NCBI GenBank assembly: GCA_031280705.1
Contig: JAITGJ010000214.1
Coordinates: 1-12,442 of the forward strand
Origin: Spirochaetaceae bacterium
GTDB taxonomy: Bacteria; Spirochaetota; Spirochaetia; Treponematales; Breznakiellaceae
DNA: 12,442 nucleotides
Direction of reading: 5' to 3'
Shown here piece by piece: positions 5,850-12,442 of the stretch. Position numbers and translations under genes: made by a program. Numbering within the stretch: position 1 is the stretch's first letter; each line of letters opens with the position of its first letter. The notes below the pieces were generated by a model. It was given only the letters and a program-made list of their open reading frames with translations. It did no database searches and was not told where the DNA came from.

Positions 5850-8051
5850 CTATAACGACACATCCGAAAAGGGGGCGGCGCGGGCAAGGACCTCCCGCAC
5901 CCGCTGATGTTCGGGCAAGAGGAGCGGCGGATCGGATGCGAGCAGGGAAAACGCGTCTTCCCGCGCGCGGGCAAGGCAGGCGGCGTCCCGCACGGGATCG
6001 GCAAGGCCCAGGGAAAGATACCCCGACTGTTCCGTCCCCGCAATCTGGCCGGGTCCCCGGAGTTTCAGGTCTTCTTCGGCAATGACAAAGCCGTCGTTAT
6101 GTTCAAGCATCACCATAAGCCGCTTTTTGGCGTCGCCGCTCAGGGCCCCGGCGGATCCTTCCCCCGTCTCACCGTCCTCATACACCAAAAAGCAGTACGA
6201 CTGCGCGTCTCCCCGGCCAACCCGCCCGCGCAGCTGGTGCAGGGCGGCAAGGCCGAAGCGTCCGGCGTGCTCAATGACCATACAGGTCGCGTTGGGCACA
6301 TCAACGCCCACCTCCACCACGCTCGTCGCAACGAGGACGCGAACCGTTCCCCGGCGGAAGGCTTCCATCCGCGCGCGTTTTTCTTCTTCGTCAAGGCGGG
6401 CATGTACCAGCGTTACCGGCCAGGACGGAAACACTTCTTTGGCGAGGCGTCCGGCCATCGCCGCCGCCGCTTTAACCCCGCCGGCAACGGCGGCTTCGTC
6501 ATCTTGAGAGGCGCCAGCGGGATCGTCCCCAATGAGGGGGTACACAAAGTACGCCTGACGCCCCGCGGCAAGCTCCTTCCGCACAAAGTCATAAACCCGC
6601 TCCTCGCTCGATTCACGGGCAAGGTGGGTCTTGACGGGCTTGCGGCCCGGCGGCAGGTCCGGGATAACCGACACATCCATGTCGCCGAACACGGTAAAGG
6701 CAAGGGTCCGGGGTATGGGCGTCGCGCTCATCATCAAAAGATGGGGATGGTCGCCCTTGTCAAGAATCGCCTGGCGCTGGGTTACGCCGAACCGGTGCTG
6801 TTCATCCACCACGACAAGACGGAGGTTCCGGTACACCGTGCCGCGGGAAAAGAGGGCGTGTGTGCCCACCACCACATCGATATCGCCCGCGGCGAGCGCG
6901 GCAAGAAGGCGCGCGCGGCCCCGCGCGTTGAGGTTCCCGGTAAGGAACGCGATACGGATGCCCAGCGGTTCCAGGAGGCGGGCCGCGTTTTCCGCGTGCT
7001 GCCGGGCAAGCAGTTCTGTGGGGGCCATAATCGCCGCCTGTCCCCGGGGCGTCTCTTCCACGGCGCGGAGCGCGGCGAGAAACGAAACGAGGGTTTTCCC
7101 CGCGCCCACATCCCCCTGGAGGAGGCGGGCCATGGGCCATTGCCCGGCCATGTCCGCGTTGATCTCCTGAACCGCGCCGCGCTGGCCGGCCGTGAGGGCA
7201 AAGGGAAGGCGCTCCAGGAGGCGTTCCTGGAGGGGAGAAAGCGCCGCCCCGCCGTCCCCCCCGGGAGACGGGCCTTGCGCCGGTGAGGCCGGCGGACGGC
7301 GGCGTTCCAGGGCGCGTTTTCCCACCAGTATTTCAAGATAAAAAAGTTCTTCATAGATGAGGAGGCGGCGGGCCTCCGCCAGTTCCGCCATGGTTTTGGG
7401 AAAGTGAATCGCCCGGACGGCCTCAGAACGGGGCAAAAAGCCGTCCCGCGCGGCAAGCGGCGCGGGCAGTTCGTCGTCGATGGAGGCGGCGTAGGCGTCC
7501 AGGGCGTTTTTCATGATCCGGCGCAAAACATTCTGGGAAAGACCCGCGGTCAGACGGTACACGGGAAGGATGCTTCCCCCGCCCGCGCCGGGGGAAAACG
7601 CGCCGGACCGGACCGGGGAGCCATCCGGCCGGGCCGCGCCCTCCGGCAGCAATTCCGTCTCAAAGGCGCTGGACTGAATCTCGCCGTATTTGTAAAAAAA
7701 TTTTCCCCACAGGCGGTAGTATTTTCCCGCGACAAGCTGTTTTTCAAGGAACGGGCGATTAAAGCATACAAGCGCGGCACGGGCGCTTTCGTCCTCTATA
7801 TAAATCTTGAGAGTTTTCATTCTGCCGAAACCGAACCAGTCGTGGGCAAGAACGCGGACCACGGTATTGACGGCCGGATAGCGGCGGAAATCCACGAGCG
7901 GCACGGCAAAGCCGCGATCCTCCCAATCGCGGGGATAGTACGAAAGCAATTCCGCTATTGTCGTGATTCCGGCGCGGGATAAAATATCCGCGAGGGAACG
8001 GCCCACGCCGCGCACGCCGGACAGCGGGCCGGTAAGCTCCCGGAGGAACAC
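5850..8051 (-). CDS. recG: ATP-dependent DNA helicase RecG
   Basis: RecG is a monomeric superfamily 2 helicase that reverses stalled replication forks and processes Holliday junctions and R-loops. From GTG 8051 the protein has 733 residues, slightly longer than typical (about 690). The N-terminus (LSGVRGVGRSLADILSRAGI) is helix-hairpin-helix-like, followed by the OB-fold wedge region. Walker A GDVGAGKT is at about 313-320 and the DEQH box (VVVDEQHRFG) at about 413-422. Then come MMSATPIPRTLAF, ATSVVEVGVDVPNA, QLRGRVGRG and the RecG-specific HNDGFVIAEEDLKLRGPGQI near the end. A longer reading to 8180 would add 43 residues that lie in the yggT coding region and look unlike RecG. GTG 8051 is one base past the yggT stop, so coupling is likely; no good Shine-Dalgarno is seen. 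Confidence 0.96.
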   Translation of the reverse strand: MFLRELTGPLSGVRGVGRSLADILSRAGITTIAELLSYYPRDWEDRGFAVPLVDFRRYPAVNTVVRVLAHDWFGFGRMKTLKIYIEDESARAALVCFNRPFLEKQLVAGKYYRLWGKFFYKYGEIQSSAFETELLPEGAARPDGSPVRSGAFSPGAGGGSILPVYRLTAGLSQNVLRRIMKNALDAYAASIDDELPAPLAARDGFLPRSEAVRAIHFPKTMAELAEARRLLIYEELFYLEILVGKRALERRRPPASPAQGPSPGGDGGAALSPLQERLLERLPFALTAGQRGAVQEINADMAGQWPMARLLQGDVGAGKTLVSFLAALRAVEETPRGQAAIMAPTELLARQHAENAARLLEPLGIRIAFLTGNLNARGRARLLAALAAGDIDVVVGTHALFSRGTVYRNLRLVVVDEQHRFGVTQRQAILDKGDHPHLLMMSATPIPRTLAFTVFGDMDVSVIPDLPPGRKPVKTHLARESSEERVYDFVRKELAAGRQAYFVYPLIGDDPAGASQDDEAAVAGGVKAAAAMAGRLAKEVFPSWPVTLVHARLDEEEKRARMEAFRRGTVRVLVATSVVEVGVDVPNATCMVIEHAGRFGLAALHQLRGRVGRGDAQSYCFLVYEDGETGEGSAGALSGDAKKRLMVMLEHNDGFVIAEEDLKLRGPGQIAGTEQSGYLSLGLADPVRDAACLARAREDAFSLLASDPPLLLPEHQRVREVLARAAPFSDVSL

Positions 8052-8052
8052 C

Positions 8053-8637
8053 CTAAAACGGCAGGCTGAGCAAAATGCGCGAACACACGCCCACCACAAG
8101 GCCCACACCGATACGGAAAAGCAGGAGGGCGGCGGCGGACACGAGGATTTCCGTCGAATAATGCACCAGACGGCGGCCAAAAATAAAGCGGCCTATCCGG
8201 TACTGTACGGGCTTCGCAAGATTATCAATGATGCTCCAGAAGGGCGAATAAATGTTGCGGTTGGTAAAATACGCGACGGCGCGCAGCACCAGGAGGATCA
8301 GGCAAAACCACAGCACGAAAGACACTACCGACCAGGCGATGCCGAGCAGCAGGGAAAGCACAAAGCCGACCGTAACCCTGCCGCTCCGCGCGAGGGAAAT
8401 CAAAATATGCTGCGCCACCTGCAAAACCGCAAGCGCCGCCACGGGACTGAGATCGAGATTTCCCAGCCGGAGGGGAAAGGGCCTGAAAAAATTGAGATAG
8501 GGATCCGTAACGGCGCGCAGTATCTCTACCGGTCTTCCATACGCCGGCCCCTGAAACCAGGAAAGAAGCACACGAATAATGACAAGAATCGAGTAACCGC
8601 CCACCACGGTTCCCAAAACGGAAAATAACGTACTCAT
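8053..8637 (-). CDS. YggT family membrane protein with two YGGT domains
   Basis: This is a 194-residue integral membrane protein of the YggT/YlmG family. The family's role is poorly defined; homologues have been linked to membrane organisation, division and osmotic stress. Two YGGT-type halves are visible. The first is IRVLLSWFQG with VTDPYLNFFRPFPLRLGNLD and LSPVAALAVLQ (residues about 20-75). The second is LRAVAYFTNRN with IYSPFWSIIDNLAKPVQ (about 118-146), ending in a hydrophobic segment. Roughly four to five membrane segments fit. ATG 8637 is chosen because GGAGGA lies just upstream; an extension to 8682 would run through the terminator hairpin. It is followed after one base by recG. Confidence 0.9.
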   Translation of the reverse strand: MSTLFSVLGTVVGGYSILVIIRVLLSWFQGPAYGRPVEILRAVTDPYLNFFRPFPLRLGNLDLSPVAALAVLQVAQHILISLARSGRVTVGFVLSLLLGIAWSVVSFVLWFCLILLVLRAVAYFTNRNIYSPFWSIIDNLAKPVQYRIGRFIFGRRLVHYSTEILVSAAALLLFRIGVGLVVGVCSRILLSLPF

Positions 8638-8646
8638 AATTCCTCC

Positions 8647-8680
8647 AAAAAAGGCCCGGCGCCGGTATAACCGCCCGGGC
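8647..8680 (-). terminator. Rho-independent terminator after dnaE, abutting the yggT ribosome binding site
   Basis: On the minus strand, GCCCGG pairs with CCGGGC, an inner CGGT pairs with ACCG around a TAT loop, and C plus six T residues follow. The T-run (8652-8647) ends directly at the yggT Shine-Dalgarno GGAGGA (8646-8641). It lies 52 bases after the dnaE stop and fits a dnaE terminator. Confidence 0.75.
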
Positions 8681-8731
8681 ATAACCCGCGGGCCTTATCG
8701 CCGGCCGGCTGCCGGCCCGCGTTTCCCGCGC

Positions 8732-11700
8732 CTACGCGGCCCATACCGCGGCGACAATACCCCGGTGCTTGAGCGGCTCAAAAACCGCCGTATCCGCCGC
8801 CGCGGTGATCCGGCTCGCGGCGCGGATCTCCGTTTCGCCTATATGGATGAACACGGCGCAGGGACCGGGGTTTTCTATCAGGCAGTCCCGCAGCGGGTAC
8901 AGGTCTTCGTCCCGCACGACGCAGGCCGGGGCGATCCGTATGTGGAGTTCCCGGAAGGCCGTTTCGGCCGGCGGCGTCATCGCCGGAGAAGACCCGCCGC
9001 CCCCAGGCGGTATATGTTCAGGGCCCGATGGGGCCGCCGCCGCGCCGCCCGCCTGGAATGCCTTTGCCGCGGCGGACATCTCCGCGCGGCCTTCTTCGGC
9101 GAGGCGGAGAGCTTTTTTCCGCATCTTTTCCAGGTCCATTACCTGGCTCACGATAAAGGACGGTTTTGCGCGGCTTGTATCGAGCCGTCCCCGGAACGCG
9201 GCGCGCGATTCGACAGACACATCGTCCCGGAAGTTTTTCCACACCTTCGCAAAAAAAGTAAGGTCAATTTCACCGGTATAGTCCGCAAGGGAACCAAAGG
9301 CCATCAGGTTTCCCTTTTTGTCGGTAATGGGCTTGAGGCTGTTGACGATCCCGACAATCACATATTCCCCGTCCGCCCCAACGGGCAGGCGCGCCAAATT
9401 AAGGCCGGCGTTCTGCTCCCAGACTTCCCGGTAATCGTCAAGGGGGTGGCCGGAAAAATAAAAGCCGATCAGTTCCTTTTCCGCCTCAAGCTGTTCCATC
9501 CGGTCCCAGGGCGGAAAATCCTCAAACACAAAATCGGGATAGGTTTTTTCGTCCGTATCCTCAAAAAGTCCGCCCTGTCCGAATTTCCGGTCTTCTTTTT
9601 TGTTCCCCGCGTATTCCAGCGCCCGTTCCAGATTTCCCATCAGGGTGGAGCGGCTCACACGCAGGCTGTCAAAGGCCCCGGCGCGGATCAACGGTTCGGT
9701 AACGCGCTTGCCCACGGATTTTAGGTCTACCCGGTCAAGAAAATCCGAAAAATCCCGGAACGGCCCCGCTTCTTCACGGCAGCGGACGATCTCTTCCGCG
9801 GGGCCGTGGCCCACGCCCTTGATCCCCAGAAAGCCGTAAACGATCCGGCCGTTCACCACGGTAAAATACTTGTCCGAATGGTTCACGTCGGGCGGATCGA
9901 TGGCGATGCCCATACGGCGGGCCTCATCAATATACTGGGGGAGTTTATCCACCGAGTTGATTTCGTTGGTCAGGTTGGCCGCCATAAATTCCACGGGAAA
10001 ATTGGCCTTAAGGTAGGCGGTCTGGTAGGCCAGCACCGCGTAGGCCGCCGCGTGGCTCTTGTTGAAGCCATATCCGGCGAAGGGCACAAGCTCCTCAAAG
10101 ATCCGGCCCGCGTCCTCCGCCCGGTAGCCCCGCGTTACGGCGCCCGCGATAAACTTTTTCTTTTCCTTGACCATGGTTTCCATTTTTTTCTTTCCCATGG
10201 CCCGGCGGAGCAAATCAGCCTCTCCGAGGCTATACCCGGCGATGATGCGCGCCGCCTCCATTACCTGTTCCTGATACACGAAAACCCCGTAGGTTTCCTT
10301 CAAAATCCCGGCGAGGCTGGGATCGGGATAACTGATCCGCTGGCGGCCCCACTTGGAGTCGATAAATTTCTGGATATTGTCCATGGGGCCGGGACGGTAC
10401 AGGGCGTTTAACGCGATAAGTTCCTCAATGGTCTCCGGGCGCGCCTGCTTGAGGATATTCCGCATCCCCTCGGATTCAAACTGAAACACCCCGGCGCTCT
10501 TCCCCTCGCCCAGCATTTTGAAGGTCGCCGCGTCGTCCTCCGGTATCTTTTCGATGTCGAAATCCGCGCACGCACCGCCGCGCCGCCGGATAAGGTCCCC
10601 GGTATTTTTTATCAGGTCGAGGGTTTTAAGGCCGAGAAAATCCATCTTGACCAGGCCCAGCGGCTCAATCACCTCGTAGGGGTACTGACTGGCGATAACC
10701 CCGTCCTTGTCGCGGTAGAGCGGCACATAGTCGATAAGCGCCGTTTTTCCGATAACGATGCCCGCCGCGTGGAGGCCCGTATTCCGGTTCTTTCCCTCAA
10801 GCTTGCGGGCAAAGGCAAAAAGTTCGGTAAAACGGCCCTCCTGTTCCAGTTCCCTAAGGCGCGGCTCCTGCTCAAACGCCTTTTTCAGGGTGATTTTCGG
10901 GTCGTCGCCGATCAATTTGGCGATCATATTGGACTCGTCCAGACTGATGTCCAGCACCCGCGCCACATCCTTGACCGCCGCGCGCGCTTTAAGCGTGCCA
11001 AAGGTGATGATCTGCCCCACCCGGTCCGCGCCGTACTTTTCGGTTACATAGCGGATCACGTCTCCCCGGCCCTCATTTGCAAAATCCACGTCGAAATCCG
11101 GCATGGAAATACGCTCCGGATTGAGGAACCGTTCAAAAAGAAGCTGGTACTTGAGCGGGTCCAGGTCCGTAATCCGCAGGGCGTAGGCCACGATGGACCC
11201 CGCCCCGGAACCGCGCCCCGGCCCCACCGGGATGCCCCGTTCCTTTGCCCAGTTGATAAAGTCCGCCACGATGAGGAAATAGCCGGTAAAGCCCATCCTG
11301 ATAATGACGTCAAGCTCGTATTCCGCCCGCACGGCGATTTCCCGCCACGGCGCGCCGTCCAGGGCAAGCCCTTCGGCCAGCGCCTTTTCCCGCGGGTAGC
11401 GCCGGGCAAGGCCCTCCCGCGTAAGGTGGCGGAGATACTCATCGGCGCCGGCAAAGCCGTCGGGGATTTCAAAGTCCGGCAGGAGCGCCCCCGGCGCGGG
11501 GATCACGGCGGCGCAGCGTTCGGCAATTTTTACCGTATTGGACAGGGCGCCGGGGCAGTCCGGAAACAGCGCGGCCATCTCATCGCCGGTCTTGAAATAA
11601 AACTCCCGGCCTTCAAAACGCATCCGTTTTTCATCGTTCCGCTTTGCCTGGGTGCCCACACAGAGCATAATGTCCTGGGTTTCCGCGTCGTCCTTTTCCA

Positions 11701-12367
11701 GATAGTGAATATCATTGGTAACCACCAGCGGTATGCCGGTTTTGCGCGAAAGGGCGATCAGCGCCGCGTTCGCCTTTTTTTGTTCGGCGATGCCGTGATC
11801 CTGCAATTCAAGATAAAAATTATCCGGCCCGAAAAGATCCCGGAACCAGAACGCAAGCGCTTCGGCCTGGCCGTCCTTCCCCTCAAGATACAGCGCGGGT
11901 ATCTCTCCGGCGATGCAGGCCGAAAGACCGATCAGCCCTTCGTGATACCGCTCCAAAAGCTCCCGGTCGATGCGCGGCTTGTAGTAAAACCCTTCCGTGT
12001 AGGAATAGGACGAAAGCCGCACCAGATTCCGGTATCCCGCCCCGGACGCGGCCAGAAGCACGAGGTGGTAGTACTTGTTTCCGTTCTCGCTCCCCTTCCG
12101 CTCGTGCCGCGAACCGGGCGCCATATAAAATTCACAGCCGATGATGGGGTTTACCGCCGCGCGGCCTTCGGGGAGCGGATGATCGGCGCTGCCCCGGCAG
12201 GCTTCGGCAAATTTGATCACGCCGAACATATTGCCGTGATCGGTAATCGCAAGATGCTTCATCCCCAGCGCGGCGGCCTTCTTCGCCAGCGCGTCAACCG
12301 AAGCCGCCCCGTCCAAAAGTGAAAAGTCCGAATGTACGTGCAGATGAACGAAATCCGTCATTTCCAT
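8732..12367 (-). CDS. dnaE: DNA polymerase III subunit alpha (DnaE)
   Basis: DnaE is the catalytic alpha subunit of the replicative polymerase. At 1211 residues it is slightly longer than E. coli (1160). The PHP domain comes first (HLHVHSDFSLLDGA, ITDHGNMFG, NDIHYL) and keeps apparent equivalents of all nine metal ligands (H10, H12, D19, H44, E79, H101, C151, D219, H221). The palm has GPGRGSGAGS, the catalytic PDFDVDF (D424, D426, D428) and KMDFLGLKTL (D576). GPFAGYGFNKSHAAAYA-like fingers sequence (VPFAGYGFNKSHAAAYAVLA), a helix-hairpin-helix region and an OB fold (IVGIVNSLKPITDKKGNLMA) follow. The C-terminus after about 1100 is low-complexity, then poorly conserved. Start is ATG 12367 or ATG 12361 (MTDFVHLH); neither has a Shine-Dalgarno, and a promoter-like site lies immediately upstream. 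Confidence 0.98.
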   Translation of the reverse strand: MEMTDFVHLHVHSDFSLLDGAASVDALAKKAAALGMKHLAITDHGNMFGVIKFAEACRGSADHPLPEGRAAVNPIIGCEFYMAPGSRHERKGSENGNKYYHLVLLAASGAGYRNLVRLSSYSYTEGFYYKPRIDRELLERYHEGLIGLSACIAGEIPALYLEGKDGQAEALAFWFRDLFGPDNFYLELQDHGIAEQKKANAALIALSRKTGIPLVVTNDIHYLEKDDAETQDIMLCVGTQAKRNDEKRMRFEGREFYFKTGDEMAALFPDCPGALSNTVKIAERCAAVIPAPGALLPDFEIPDGFAGADEYLRHLTREGLARRYPREKALAEGLALDGAPWREIAVRAEYELDVIIRMGFTGYFLIVADFINWAKERGIPVGPGRGSGAGSIVAYALRITDLDPLKYQLLFERFLNPERISMPDFDVDFANEGRGDVIRYVTEKYGADRVGQIITFGTLKARAAVKDVARVLDISLDESNMIAKLIGDDPKITLKKAFEQEPRLRELEQEGRFTELFAFARKLEGKNRNTGLHAAGIVIGKTALIDYVPLYRDKDGVIASQYPYEVIEPLGLVKMDFLGLKTLDLIKNTGDLIRRRGGACADFDIEKIPEDDAATFKMLGEGKSAGVFQFESEGMRNILKQARPETIEELIALNALYRPGPMDNIQKFIDSKWGRQRISYPDPSLAGILKETYGVFVYQEQVMEAARIIAGYSLGEADLLRRAMGKKKMETMVKEKKKFIAGAVTRGYRAEDAGRIFEELVPFAGYGFNKSHAAAYAVLAYQTAYLKANFPVEFMAANLTNEINSVDKLPQYIDEARRMGIAIDPPDVNHSDKYFTVVNGRIVYGFLGIKGVGHGPAEEIVRCREEAGPFRDFSDFLDRVDLKSVGKRVTEPLIRAGAFDSLRVSRSTLMGNLERALEYAGNKKEDRKFGQGGLFEDTDEKTYPDFVFEDFPPWDRMEQLEAEKELIGFYFSGHPLDDYREVWEQNAGLNLARLPVGADGEYVIVGIVNSLKPITDKKGNLMAFGSLADYTGEIDLTFFAKVWKNFRDDVSVESRAAFRGRLDTSRAKPSFIVSQVMDLEKMRKKALRLAEEGRAEMSAAAKAFQAGGAAAAPSGPEHIPPGGGGSSPAMTPPAETAFRELHIRIAPACVVRDEDLYPLRDCLIENPGPCAVFIHIGETEIRAASRITAAADTAVFEPLKHRGIVAAVWAA

Positions 12368-12369
12368 CT

Positions 12370-12398
12370 ATTGTACCCGGACGGCGGGACGATTTCCA
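12370..12398 (-). promoter_or_regulatory. Candidate dnaE promoter giving a leaderless or near-leaderless start
   Basis: On the minus strand, TGGAAA (12398-12393, 4/6 match to -35) and TACAAT (12375-12370, 5/6 match to -10) are separated by exactly 17 bases. Transcription would begin at about the second ATG (12361), within a few bases. The match is by eye only. Confidence 0.4.
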
Positions 12399-12405
12399 GC
12401 CCTCT

Positions 12406-12437
12406 GCCCAACATCCGCATCCGTGCGGATGTTGGGC
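12406..12437. repeat. Perfect 14-bp palindrome upstream of dnaE
   Basis: GCCCAACATCCGCA and TGCGGATGTTGGGC are perfect inverted repeats around a TCCG loop. No T-run is seen on the minus-strand side, and the plus-strand continuation (TTGGG) is cut by the window edge. It could be an operator, a repeat, or part of a terminator for a neighbouring gene. Confidence 0.7.
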
Positions 12438-12442
12438 TTGGG

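Noticed and set aside
5907..7286. 459-codon open frame on the plus strand opposite recG
   Set aside because: It mirrors conserved recG codons and has no recognisable motif or ribosome binding site.
8052..8180. Extended RecG N-terminus starting at 8180
   Set aside because: The extra 43 residues overlap the conserved yggT reading frame and look unlike RecG; GTG 8051 directly after the yggT stop gives a normal RecG start.
10769..12322. 517-codon open frame on the plus strand opposite dnaE
   Set aside because: It is antisense to a well-conserved dnaE; its arginine- and glycine-rich product shows no domain, and long antisense frames are expected in GC-rich DNA.

Overview
The window reads as ordinary chromosome of a GC-rich spirochaete, most likely Treponema-like. 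This is an inference from three things: the reduced division/wall gene order mraZ-rsmH-ftsL-murF with no ftsI or murE between ftsL and murF, a treponeme-style membrane chemoreceptor, and the general character of the proteins. No rRNA or other species marker is present. Every recognised gene lies on the minus strand except one hypothetical gene at 3204-3914.

Layout. The left block (1-2722, minus) is the start of a dcw cluster: mraZ, rsmH, ftsL and murF, the last cut by the window edge. In front of mraZ are 10-bp-phased direct repeats of the MraZ-box type, which run into its ribosome binding site and start codon. The divergent intergenic region (2723-3203) holds the most unusual content: two related palindromic elements of about 120 bp, one inserted inside the other. 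Their stems differ in sequence but stay paired, and the inserted copy carries a 4-bp target duplication. A plus-strand gene (3204-3914) follows; it encodes an unnamed protein with a possible PD-(D/E)XK-like nuclease core and a C-terminal winged helix.

The right block (3997-12367, minus) reads, in transcription order, dnaE (replicative polymerase alpha subunit), a double-YGGT membrane protein, recG (fork-reversal helicase) and a methyl-accepting chemotaxis protein. A strong terminator-like hairpin separates dnaE from yggT. yggT, recG and the receptor gene are separated by only 1 and 17 bases and look like one unit. A perfect 14-bp palindrome sits at the right edge upstream of dnaE.

How the genes work together. 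MraZ, RsmH, FtsL and MurF link septum formation to peptidoglycan precursor synthesis under MraZ autoregulation. DnaE and RecG serve replication and fork rescue. The chemoreceptor seems only positionally linked to recG. The nested palindromic elements are the best candidate for something undescribed: I recognise no named family for them, and their mobility and paired structure can be read directly from the sequence.
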